The notes beneath the pieces were generated by a model, which was given only the letters and a program-made list of their open reading frames with translations, was not told the origin of the DNA and did no database searches. DNA of 32,246 bases. It comes from Alkalibacterium sp. GTDB lineage: Bacteria > Bacillota > Bacilli > Lactobacillales > Carnobacteriaceae_A. The stretch lies in the NCBI GenBank assembly GCA_007692455.1, contig RECC01000040.1:1-32246 (forward strand), in the 5' to 3' direction. Shown here in pieces: positions 22,309 to 31,068 of this stretch (its first letter is position 1; each line of letters starts with the position of its first letter). The position numbers were made by a program, and so were the translations under genes.

Positions 22309-22511
22309 ATAATCATCATTCATACCTGAATTGCAGGATAAACATGGATTAAAGGGCATATAATCGTCTTTCAGATGAAGTATCCAGGATGAACAAGGGA
22401 AAAATAAATATAATCGTAGTTCGTACATTATTTTCGAGCTGAACAATGATTAAGTAGCTGATAATCGTTAGTCGTTTAATAAACAGAAGATGAACACGGA
22501 TTAAACGACCA
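22309..22511. repeat. tandem array of four degenerate units of 50-51 bp
   Basis: ATAATCRT recurs at 22309, 22360, 22410 and 22461 (spacings 51, 50, 51). Near the end of each unit a second conserved block recurs: AGGATAAACATGGATTAA, AGGATGAACAAGGGAAAA, AGCTGAACAATGATTAAG and AGATGAACACGGATTAAA. The end of one unit (GAAC..GATTA) is partly complementary to the start of the next (TAATC..GTTC), giving weak hairpins centred near 22356, 22406 and 22457. A perfect 10-bp inverted repeat, GTCGTTTAAT/ATTAAACGAC (22471-22480 with 22500-22509), lies in the last unit. Weaker dyads continue the phase at 22260, 22308, 22601 and 22652. There is no open frame. Confidence 0.75.
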
Positions 22512-22526
22512 ATAAGCTAACACTAC

Positions 22527-22569
22527 AAAGACTTAATTGCAATTATGATAGAAAGCAGAAAGTCTTTTT
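22527..22569 (+). terminator. intrinsic terminator-like hairpin after the array
   Basis: AAAGACTT (22527-22534) pairs with AAGTCTTT (22560-22567), followed by TTTTT overlapping the stem end. The loop includes the palindrome AATTGCAATT. Since no gene precedes it after 22211, it suggests that the array region is transcribed. Confidence 0.6.
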
Positions 22570-22690
22570 CGAATTTTTTCCCAAGTCAGTAACTTTCCCT
22601 GCAAGAAAGGATAAGCACATCAACATAAATGAGAGAAAAGACTGTAAGATTAAAATTTACCGAAAAATCTCTCACTTTCATCCGAAATTA
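22570..22690. other. gap with minor inverted repeats before pepF
   Basis: Inverted repeats CTTTC/GAAAG (22593-22609) and TGAGAGA/TCTCTCA (22630-22636 with 22668-22674) are present. AAAAGACT (22636-22643) can also pair with AGTCTTTT (22710-22717), across the pepF promoter. No gene is visible. Confidence 0.45.
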
Positions 22691-22699
22691 TGCTATACT
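22691..22699 (+). promoter_or_regulatory. extended -10 promoter of pepF
   Basis: TGCTATACT is a complete extended -10 element; the -35 region is poor, as is common for this type. Transcription from about 22706 would give a leader of about 78 nt. It holds an early T-tract (22712-22720) and a small hairpin, TGACA/TGTCA (22732-22744). Confidence 0.6.
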
Positions 22700-22783
22700 C
22701 TTTTCTAGAAGTCTTTTTTTTAGTTCGATAATGACATCGTGTCATATAGAGACTCGTTAAATTTTATAAGGGGAGATTAACTA

Positions 22784-24592
22784 ATGTCAGAACAATTACT
22801 TAAACGATCAGAAGTGTCAGAGGACCTGAAATGGGACTTGACTGCGATTTTCGCAACACAGGAAGACTTTGAACAGGCAGCTGAAGAGCTGCCGAAAGAT
22901 GTGGCTGCTTTTGCCGCTAAATACGATGGCAACTTAAGCGATGCGGATACCGTCGTGCAGGCGATTAAAGATTATGAAGAATTGGTAGCGACTGCCTCAC
23001 ATTTGGGACAGTATGGTCACCTGCCTGTCTCCGTTGACATATCAGACAGTGAAGCGCAGCAGGTCACCCGTCACGTATCCAACGTCCTTGCCGGAGTAGG
23101 CGCAAAACTGAGTTTTTTCCAGTCTCAGGTTGAAGACTTGGAAGAAAGCACACTGAATGAAGTCGTTGAAAAAGAACCGACATTTGAAGCGTATATTCGC
23201 AAAATTAAAAAATCCAAGCAGGCTAAACTGGATCCTAAAGTTGAAGAGGCGCTGGCCCAGCTGTCGCCAGTATTTGATTCACCTGCAGAAATCTTTGAAC
23301 AGGCACGCTCAAATGATGCCGATTATGGAACCTTTGAAGTGGACGGAAAAGAATACCCATTGAGTTTTGTGTTGTACGAAGAAGTGTATATGTACCATGA
23401 AGATCCAAAAGTCCGTCGTGCGGCCTATGACAAATTCAATGAAGTGCTGGGACGCTACAAAAACGTAGTCGCGACGGCTTACTATACCCATTTACAGAAA
23501 GAAAAGACTCTTTCTGACATGCGCGGCTATGATTCCATCTTTGACTATTTACTGGAAAGTCAGGAAGTCGATCAGGAGCTGTATCACCGTCAGATTGATA
23601 CCATCATGAATGACTTTGCCCCGGTTATGCGCAAGTTCATTACTCACCTGAAAGACGTTCACGGTCTGGATAAGATGACTTATGCTGATTTGAAAGTGGA
23701 TTTGGATCCTGAACATACGATGCCTGTATCCATTGAAGAGTCAAAAGATTTGGTGAAAGACGCTCTGGCACCGCTTGGAAAGGATTACGTTGATTTGATG
23801 CTGCGCTCGTATCCGGAACGCTGGGTCGACTTTGCACAGAATATCGGCAAACGCTCCGGTGCCTTCTGCTCAACCACTTACGGCAAGCACCCGTATGTTA
23901 TGGTGACTTGGACAGGTCAGTTAACCGATGCCTATACCCTGTTCCATGAATTAGGGCATGCTGGACAAGGTGTTCTTTCCAACGAAAACAATCCGTTAAC
24001 CAGCGCACGTCCGTCACTTTATCTGATTGAGGGCCCATCAACCTTTAACGAGCTGCTCTTGACAGATTACTTGAAAAACAAGACAGATGATCCGCGTACT
24101 GAACGCTCGGTTCTATCCAAAATGATTTCACGTACGTATTTCCATAACTTTGTCACTCACCTCTTGGAAGCAGCTTACCAGCGTGAAGTGTATCGTTTAA
24201 TCGATGCCGGTAAGAGTTTTGATGCCAACAAGCTAAGTGAATTGAAAAAAGATGTGCTTGAACAATTCTGGGGCGATGCAGTGGAATTGGAACCAGGCTC
24301 AGAGCTGACATGGATGCGCCAAATTCACTACTACATGGGCTTGTACCCGTACACTTACTCTGCCGGACTGACTATTGCAACTCAGGCCTTCCTGAAAATT
24401 AAGAGCGGAGAAGAAAAAGTAGATGGCTGGCTGGAATTCCTGGCGCTGGGCGGACAGAAAGTCCCGGCTGAGGCACCGAAAGTAGCTGGTGTGGACATCA
24501 CAACAGACAAGCCACTGAAAGACACCATCAACTACCTGGATGAGTCAGTAGACCGTATCATCGAACTGACAGGAGAATTGAATAAAGGATAA
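22784..24592 (+). CDS. pepF: oligoendopeptidase F
   Basis: This 602-residue cytoplasmic M3B zinc metallopeptidase cleaves oligopeptides of about 7-17 residues, recycling imported or internal peptides. The zinc site is H388-E389-L-G-H392, with E416 (IEGPSTFNE) as third ligand. The N-terminal helical domain starts with the usual SEVSEDLKWDLTAIFATQEDFE. HYYMGLYPYTYSAGL near residue 525 is the conserved substrate-side region. The length is the family norm. AAGGGGAG precedes the ATG. It is monocistronic, with its own promoter and terminator. Confidence 0.96.
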   Translation: MSEQLLKRSEVSEDLKWDLTAIFATQEDFEQAAEELPKDVAAFAAKYDGNLSDADTVVQAIKDYEELVATASHLGQYGHLPVSVDISDSEAQQVTRHVSNVLAGVGAKLSFFQSQVEDLEESTLNEVVEKEPTFEAYIRKIKKSKQAKLDPKVEEALAQLSPVFDSPAEIFEQARSNDADYGTFEVDGKEYPLSFVLYEEVYMYHEDPKVRRAAYDKFNEVLGRYKNVVATAYYTHLQKEKTLSDMRGYDSIFDYLLESQEVDQELYHRQIDTIMNDFAPVMRKFITHLKDVHGLDKMTYADLKVDLDPEHTMPVSIEESKDLVKDALAPLGKDYVDLMLRSYPERWVDFAQNIGKRSGAFCSTTYGKHPYVMVTWTGQLTDAYTLFHELGHAGQGVLSNENNPLTSARPSLYLIEGPSTFNELLLTDYLKNKTDDPRTERSVLSKMISRTYFHNFVTHLLEAAYQREVYRLIDAGKSFDANKLSELKKDVLEQFWGDAVELEPGSELTWMRQIHYYMGLYPYTYSAGLTIATQAFLKIKSGEEKVDGWLEFLALGGQKVPAEAPKVAGVDITTDKPLKDTINYLDESVDRIIELTGELNKG

Positions 24593-24632
24593 TAAGCTTG
24601 TAACTGAGATATTCAAATAGAATTCAAATTAG

Positions 24633-24667
24633 ATCAGAGCAGATTCATTTCTGTTCTGATTTTTTTA
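24633..24667 (+). terminator. terminator of pepF
   Basis: ATCAGA-G-CAGA pairs with TCTG-T-TCTGAT (24633 to 24660), with one G-T apposition and a short loop. Eight T's follow. Confidence 0.9.
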
Positions 24668-24692
24668 TTCATTAAAAAGAATACATAATGTA

Positions 24693-24731
24693 TTAAAATT
24701 GTTTATATAATGCATCTAAGCACAATTTTAA
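24693..24731. repeat. 10-bp perfect inverted repeat upstream of the argG promoter
   Basis: TTAAAATTGT (24693-24702) and ACAATTTTAA (24722-24731) are exact reverse complements separated by 19 bp. The repeat ends 30 bp before the -35 box of the arg promoter, so it might be a regulator site, though AT-rich dyads occur by chance. Confidence 0.5.
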
Positions 24732-24761
24732 ATAATTTATACAGAAAATTAAATATTTCTA

Positions 24762-24790
24762 TTGACAACGATTAAGAGATGTTATAGACT
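24762..24790 (+). promoter_or_regulatory. promoter of the T-box/argGH transcript
   Basis: TTGACA (24762-24767) is perfect. The -10 is either TAGACT (24785-24790, 17-bp spacing) or TATAGA (24783-24788, 15 bp). The start site would fall near 24797, at the head of the T-box leader. Confidence 0.7.
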
Positions 24791-24796
24791 ACTAAC

Positions 24797-25062
24797 AACA
24801 TCAAGGAACAAGAGAGTAAGTGAATAAGTCATTACAGCGAGTCAGCACAGAGTGGAAGGCTGACATGATACGTCACCGAAACGAGCTTGTGAGATGCTTT
24901 TCAGAAATAAGATTAGACTGGTCTTAAGTTGAAAAGCCGTTTGCAGCGTTAATGCGATGAGTTGGCAGACACCTATGCTTTATTATATCCAAACTGTGTC
25001 TGCAATTAGAGTGGTACCGCGATGAAGTCGTCTCTGTGTAAAAACAGAAGGCGTTTTTTTTA
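24797..25062 (+). ncRNA. T-box riboswitch controlling argGH
   Basis: The diagnostic T-box is GTGGTACCGCG (25011-25021), varying from the common TGGAACCGCG by a T, with a terminator (CGTC..CTGT/ACAG..GGCG then eight T's) at 25027-25062. Stem I is visible. AAGAGAGTAAGTGA lies on its 5' side, its apical hairpin is GTCAGC/GCTGAC (24841-24864), and a 3' strand runs ACGTCACCGAAACGAGCTTG. Uncharged tRNA would pair with the specifier and stabilise the antiterminator, allowing argGH expression. The specifier should lie in CCGAAACGAG. This contains CGA (Arg) but also AAC (Asn), and I cannot fix the codon by eye. The ends are approximate. Confidence 0.9.
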
Positions 25063-25100
25063 TACTCAAAAATCGGATTAAACTTAAAGGAGAATGACTT

Positions 25101-26372
25101 ATGACTGAAAAAACTTACAAGAAAATTGTACTGGCGTATTCCGGAGGACTTGACACATCCGTTATCATACACTGGCTAAAGGAAAATTATGGAAGTGAAA
25201 TCATTGCTGTGACGGCAAACGTCGGCCAGGAAGATGAACTCGAAGGCTTGGAAGAAAAAGCTTTAAAAACGGGTGCCTCCAAGTTTTACCAGGCAGACAT
25301 TGAAGAAGACTTTGTCTACGATTCAATTTTCCCAACTTTGAAAGCCGGAGCCATTTATGAAAATAAATACCTGCTGGGAACAGCAACGGCTCGTCCAATA
25401 ATCGCTAAGGCATTGGTGGACATTGCCAAGCAGGAAGGAGCAGACGCCATCTGTCACGGCTGTACCGGAAAAGGAAACGATCAGGTTCGTTTTGAAATGG
25501 GCATCAAGGCTCTGGCACCGGAACTGGATATTATCGCTCCGTGGCGTACATGGGAGATTACGTCCCGTGAAGAAGCCATCGATTACGCAGAAAAACATGA
25601 GATTCCATTGAAAATATCACGTGAAACTAATTACTCAAAAGATAAAAACTTGTGGCATTTATCCCACGAAGGATTGGACCTTGAAAATCCATTAAACGAA
25701 CCAAAGTATGACTCCATTCTGGAGATGAGTGTATCACCCGAACAGGCACCTGATGAAGCAACCATGGTCAGCATTACATTCGAAGAAGGCATTCCAGTTG
25801 CTTTGAATGGGAAAGAAATGGATGGGGTCAGCCTGATTAAAAAGTTGAATGACATTGGCGGTTCAAATGCGATTGGCATTCAGGATATTATCGAAAACCG
25901 TTTGGTGGGCATGAAGAGCCGTGGCGTGTATGAAACTCCTGGAGGCACACTCCTATATTTTGCACACGAGCAGCTTGAAATGATTACGCTGGATAAGGAA
26001 ACACTGCAGTACAAGCAGGAGTTGGCACAGAAATATGCAAATCTCATTTACAATGGCCAGTACTTTACACCACTGAAGCAAGCACTGGACTCCTTTGTCG
26101 ATGAAACGCAGAAAACAGTCAGTGGCACCGTCAAGCTGAAGCTGTACAAAGGAAACATGGTCGTCTCGAGCGTCGAGTCTCCTTACAGCCTGTATTCAGA
26201 GGCCTTTGCGACTTTTGACGACGATGACGTCTATAATCAAAATGATGCTGCAGGCTTTATCAATCTCTTCGGTCTGTCAAGCGTCATCCATGCTGAAATG
26301 AAACAAAAAATTCAGTTCGGCAAGCTCGCTGACAAAACTTACCAGGTTAATTATGAAGGACTGAGAGCATGA
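25101..26372 (+). CDS. argG: argininosuccinate synthase
   Basis: This 423-residue enzyme joins citrulline and aspartate with ATP, giving argininosuccinate, AMP and PPi. The PP-loop SGGLDTS (14-20) is at the N-terminus. [13 protein letters not shown] binds citrulline and aspartate, and [16 protein letters not shown] near residue 280 is typical. It is about 15-20 residues longer than many homologues, mostly at the C-terminus. AAAGGAG lies 8 nt before the ATG. It overlaps argH by 4 nt (ATGA) and sits under T-box control. Confidence 0.97.
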   Translation: MTEKTYKKIVLAYSGGLDTSVIIHWLKENYGSEIIAVTANVGQEDELEGLEEKALKTGASKFYQADIEEDFVYDSIFPTLKAGAIYENKYLLGTATARPIIAKALVDIAKQEGADAICHGCTGKGNDQVRFEMGIKALAPELDIIAPWRTWEITSREEAIDYAEKHEIPLKISRETNYSKDKNLWHLSHEGLDLENPLNEPKYDSILEMSVSPEQAPDEATMVSITFEEGIPVALNGKEMDGVSLIKKLNDIGGSNAIGIQDIIENRLVGMKSRGVYETPGGTLLYFAHEQLEMITLDKETLQYKQELAQKYANLIYNGQYFTPLKQALDSFVDETQKTVSGTVKLKLYKGNMVVSSVESPYSLYSEAFATFDDDDVYNQNDAAGFINLFGLSSVIHAEMKQKIQFGKLADKTYQVNYEGLRA

Positions 26373-27754
26373 CAAAAAACAAGGTATGGCAGGGACGCTT
26401 TACCGGCAAAAGTGCACAGGAAGTTGACGTCTTTAACTCATCCATTAGTTTTGATTATGTTCTGTTTGAAGAAGACATTGCTGGGAGCATCGCTCACGCA
26501 AAAATGCTGGCCAAACAGGCTATTATTTCAGAAGAGGATACTGCAAGTATAGTAGATGGATTACAGGAGATTCTGATGGATCTGAAAAACGGTACCCTGG
26601 CCTTCGATCCGGATGCGGAAGATATTCATATGTTTGTTGAAAGTGTACTGACTGAAAGAATTGGTGAGCCGGCCAAAAGACTACACACGGGAAGAAGTCG
26701 AAATGATCAGGTGGCCCTTGATTTGAGACTATATGTCAAAAAGCAGCTCACAGAAATCAGTCAGCAGTTACTGGATTTTGAAGAAGTTCTAATCAGTCAG
26801 GCAGAACAGCATTTAGAGACGATTATGCCGGGCTATACGCATTTACAGATTGCCCAGCCGGTTACTTTCGCGCATCATGTGATGGCGTATGCTCAAATGA
26901 TCAAAAGAGACATCAAGAGGATTGAAGAAGTAATGGAGCATACAGATTCAATGCCACTTGGAAACGGTGCGCTGGCAGGAACGACTTATCCGCTGGACCG
27001 TCAATTCGTAGCCGAGGAACTGGGCTTCGGTTCAGTCACTGAAAACAGTCTGGATGGGGTCTCGGACAGAGATTTTGTCATTGATGCTGCCTATGCTTTG
27101 AGCATGATTATGATGCACCTGTCCCGACTCTCTGAAGAAGTGATACTGTGGTGTTCGCAGGCATTTCAGTTTGTGGAACTCGATGATGCCTTTGCGACCG
27201 GTTCATCGATTATGCCACAGAAAAAGAACCCGGACGTGGCCGAACTGGTGCGAGGAAAGACGGGCCGAGCTTACGGCAATTTGCAGACCTTGCTGACGGT
27301 GATGAAAGGGACCCCGCTGGCCTACAATAAAGATATGCAGGAAGACAAGGAAGCCCTTTTTGACAGTCTGTCTACAGTAAAACTAGCGCTGTCGGCTATG
27401 ATTCCCATGGTGGATACGATGACTGCCAATAAAGAACGCATGCGTGAAGCGGCATCCAAAGGCTTCATCAACGCCACGGACTGTGCGGATTACCTGACGA
27501 AAAAAGGTGTCCCATTCCGAGAAGCTTACGGGGTCATTGGTCAGCTGGTACAGACCTGCATTGAGAAGGATTTGACTCTGGAAGAGGTTTCCATAGAAAT
27601 GTATCAGTCCCTGCATGACTTATTCGATGAAGACATCTACGAGGCCATCAAACTGGAAAATTGTGTGACGAAGCGCAGCATCCAGGGAGGGCCGGCACCT
27701 GAAGCCGTGCAGGAACAGATAGTTAATCTCAAAAATCAGCTGGGGTTGTCGTAA
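26369..27754 (+). CDS. argH: argininosuccinate lyase
   Basis: This 461-residue fumarase/aspartase-superfamily enzyme splits argininosuccinate into arginine and fumarate. The signature [11 protein letters not shown] (278-288) holds the catalytic serine. H158 in PGYTHLQ and [12 protein letters not shown] (107-118) are the other conserved regions. It is translationally coupled to argG through the ATGA overlap. No otc or carbamoyl-phosphate genes are nearby, so citrulline must come from elsewhere, for example the arginine deiminase pathway or uptake. A hairpin array follows. Confidence 0.97.
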   Translation: MTKNKVWQGRFTGKSAQEVDVFNSSISFDYVLFEEDIAGSIAHAKMLAKQAIISEEDTASIVDGLQEILMDLKNGTLAFDPDAEDIHMFVESVLTERIGEPAKRLHTGRSRNDQVALDLRLYVKKQLTEISQQLLDFEEVLISQAEQHLETIMPGYTHLQIAQPVTFAHHVMAYAQMIKRDIKRIEEVMEHTDSMPLGNGALAGTTYPLDRQFVAEELGFGSVTENSLDGVSDRDFVIDAAYALSMIMMHLSRLSEEVILWCSQAFQFVELDDAFATGSSIMPQKKNPDVAELVRGKTGRAYGNLQTLLTVMKGTPLAYNKDMQEDKEALFDSLSTVKLALSAMIPMVDTMTANKERMREAASKGFINATDCADYLTKKGVPFREAYGVIGQLVQTCIEKDLTLEEVSIEMYQSLHDLFDEDIYEAIKLENCVTKRSIQGGPAPEAVQEQIVNLKNQLGLS

Positions 27755-27778
27755 GCTGAAGGTAATGAGAACCCGTTA

Positions 27779-28011
27779 AGTTTGAAGAGAAGTAGGCAGT
27801 CAAACTAAAAACTTACAGCAAAAAAATGCAGTTCAGACTGAAACCAATCAGCTGAACTGCATTTTTGTCTGAACCGGTCTAGTTTGAGCTGGTTGTACAA
27901 CTTCAAACTGGAAAAAACGATACAAAATGTGAAGTTTAGCCGGCAAATCACGGCTAAACTTGATCCAATAAATTCTTGAAAACAAAAAAGGAAAATCTGG
28001 CTCGCCAGATT
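27779..28011. repeat. array of five inverted repeats at about 51-bp spacing between convergent genes
   Basis: Hairpins in order: AGTTTGA/TCAAACT (27779-27806), ATGCAGTTCAG/CTGAACTGCAT (27826-27862), AGTTTGA/TCAAACT (27881-27909), AAGTTTAGCCG/CGGCTAAACTT (27932-27961) and AATCTGGC/GCCAGATT (27994-28011). All arms are perfect. Centres are at 27792.5, 27844, 27895, 27946.5 and 28002.5 (spacings 51.5, 51, 51.5, 56). The first four share an AGTT...AACT core. They fill nearly the whole gap between argH and the minus-strand flavoprotein gene. Confidence 0.8.
27822..27866. terminator. bidirectional terminator after argH
   Basis: AAAAATGCAGTTCAG (27822-27836) and CTGAACTGCATTTTT (27852-27866) form a 15-bp stem, with A's on one side and T's on the other, so it can end transcripts from both argH and the opposite gene. 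CTGA/TCAG pairs within the loop. Confidence 0.88.
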
Positions 28012-28038
28012 ATCCCATCTTAGTTCTTTACTTAAAAG

Positions 28039-29316
28039 TTACGAGCTTACACCTAATGCAGTTTGAGCTGCATGCATGCCGGCAACTCGGCCGGTTATAA
28101 AGGCACCGGTAATGTTGTAACCACCTGTATAGCCGTTGTAATCAAGGATTTCCCCTGTGAAATAGAGATTCTTCATCAGTTTGCTCTCAAGTGATTTTGG
28201 ATTAACTTCTTTTGTATTGACGCCGCCTCCTGTAACGAAGGCTTTTTCAATCGGAAGCGACCCGTGAACAGAAAATCGAAAATCTTTCAGGAAAGCGATG
28301 ACGGCATCCACTTCCTTAGGATTCAGCGTCTTGAAGGCCCGTTCACTGTCGATACCTGTCTGCTCCAGTCCAAAGAGAATGTAGCGCTCAGGTCCAAACT
28401 GCTTCAATGTATTTTTACAACTCTTCTCGCCTTCGTTTTTCATCAGACGTTCAAGGGCCTGTTTAAGTGAGCCGACTGTTTCATCGGGCACACTGTCCAG
28501 ACTCATAACGGCGTGGTCAGTCTTATCCCGCTTCATTGTCTGAAGGACAAACATGGAACAGCGCAGAACAGCCGGTCCGGAAATCCCGAAGTGAGTAAAA
28601 ATCATGTCCATCCGGTGGTTGACCGCCGTCTTTCCCTTTTTATTGAGGACTTTCAGGTCGACATCCCGCAGAGAAATGCCCTGAAGTGTCCGGTCTAAAA
28701 TGAACGGTTCTTCAGATGTTATAGGGACTTCAGTCGGGTACAAGTCTTTAATCGTATGCCCGGCTTTTTTGGCCCATTTGTAGCCGTCACCGGTGGAGCC
28801 GGTTTTCGGCATGGCGCGTCCACCAGTGGAAAGAATAACTGTTTTTGCCGAAAGCGTCCGGCCATCCTCCAACTCGACTCCTGCTGCTGAGCCGTCAGTA
28901 TAGATGACCGTCTTGACCGGTGCATTGGTATGCACATCAATCTTAGAGTCTTCCATAATCTGGATCAGTGCGTTGACAATCGTACGTGATTTATCGGTTG
29001 TCGGAAACATGCGCCCGTGGTCTTCCTCTTTTAACTTGATGCCTTTTGACTGGAAAAAATTCATAATATCATAATTATCATACTGGTAGAATGCACTGTA
29101 TAAAAAGCGTCCGTTACCGGGAATGTGTGCAATAATTTCTTCTTTATCTCGATTATTAGTGACATTGCAGCGTCCGTTACCTGTGACCAGAAGCTTCCGG
29201 CCGACAAATTTGTTCTTCTCAACGACGCCCACTTTTGCCCCGTGTTCAGAAGCTGAAATTGCAGCCATCATGCCGCTTGTTCCACCACCGACAACGAGTA
29301 CATCATAATGTGTCAT
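28039..29316 (-). CDS. NAD(P)/FAD-dependent oxidoreductase, BaiN/RdsA (YhiN) family
   Basis: This 425-residue flavoprotein of the HI0933/YhiN group has the N-terminal FAD motif VVGGGTSGMMAA (8-19). The family hallmark GRKLLVTGNGRCNVTN follows. Near the C-terminus FVTGGGVNTKEV and GEILDYNGYTGGYN bind FAD. The true substrate is unknown for most members (tRNA, bile-acid or aminoacetone roles have been proposed for relatives). I start at the ATG whose first base is 29316, preceded by AGAGGA; a frame extending 21 codons further upstream has no ribosome site. It is convergent with argH and divergent from bglA. Confidence 0.9.
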   Translation of the reverse strand: MTHYDVLVVGGGTSGMMAAISASEHGAKVGVVEKNKFVGRKLLVTGNGRCNVTNNRDKEEIIAHIPGNGRFLYSAFYQYDNYDIMNFFQSKGIKLKEEDHGRMFPTTDKSRTIVNALIQIMEDSKIDVHTNAPVKTVIYTDGSAAGVELEDGRTLSAKTVILSTGGRAMPKTGSTGDGYKWAKKAGHTIKDLYPTEVPITSEEPFILDRTLQGISLRDVDLKVLNKKGKTAVNHRMDMIFTHFGISGPAVLRCSMFVLQTMKRDKTDHAVMSLDSVPDETVGSLKQALERLMKNEGEKSCKNTLKQFGPERYILFGLEQTGIDSERAFKTLNPKEVDAVIAFLKDFRFSVHGSLPIEKAFVTGGGVNTKEVNPKSLESKLMKNLYFTGEILDYNGYTGGYNITGAFITGRVAGMHAAQTALGVSS

Positions 29317-29355
29317 GTGTGTTCCTCTTTTCTTTCTAAGCCTATATCTTTGACA

Positions 29356-29371
29356 CTTTAACATATTAAAG
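29356..29371. promoter_or_regulatory. palindrome in the divergent promoter region
   Basis: CTTTAACATATTAAAG has 6-bp perfect arms around CATA, 40 bp upstream of the flavoprotein start codon. It could be an operator for that gene. Evidence is limited to symmetry and position. Confidence 0.3.
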
Positions 29372-29422
29372 AGAGGCAATCCATGTTATGAACCAATCCT
29401 AATAAAAATTTTACCTTTTCGC

Positions 29423-29450
29423 TTGTATGTAATGGATTACACTCTATAAA
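29423..29450 (+). promoter_or_regulatory. bglA promoter with a cre-like CcpA site in the spacer
   Basis: TTGTAT (29423-29428) and TATAAA (29445-29450) are spaced 16 bp. The spacer is filled by the perfect palindrome TGTAATGGATTACA (29428-29441). It matches the CcpA consensus TGWAANCGNTNWCA at all but one fixed position (G for C at position 7). CcpA bound there would block the promoter, so carbon catabolite repression is expected for this sugar hydrolase. Confidence 0.65.
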
Positions 29451-29503
29451 CTAGAGATGTAACAAAAAACGATATCAGACACTAACTAACAGGAGGAAAA
29501 TAG

Positions 29504-30937
<1,434 letters not shown>

Positions 30938-30958
30938 ATCGGATAAAATTTAAAGAAG

Positions 30959-30995
30959 AAGTTTCCTGCCGGTTAGCTGGCAGGGAGCTTTTTTT
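30959..30995 (+). terminator. terminator of bglA
   Basis: AAGTTTCCTGCC (30959-30970) pairs at all 12 positions (two G-U) with GGCAGGGAGCTT (30979-30990), followed by seven T's. Confidence 0.92.
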
Positions 30996-31023
30996 GTCTG
31001 TCAGCTACAAAAGTGGGTATAAT
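30994..31023 (+). promoter_or_regulatory. promoter of the Eis-like gene
   Basis: TATAAT (31018-31023) is perfect; TTGTCT (30994-30999) lies 18 bp upstream and overlaps the preceding terminator's T-tract. Confidence 0.55.
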
Positions 31024-31068
31024 GGGATTAGAGAATATGATAGCAATGAAAGTAGAGGAGAATAGTAA

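Noticed and set aside
22216-22446. 76-codon minus-strand frame across the second array
   Set aside because: It has no ribosome site, is rich in rare residue patterns and coincides with the tandem repeat, so it is most likely spurious.
29317-29379. 21-residue N-terminal extension of the flavoprotein
   Set aside because: The ATG at 29316 has AGAGGA upstream and begins right before the FAD motif; the extension has no ribosome site.
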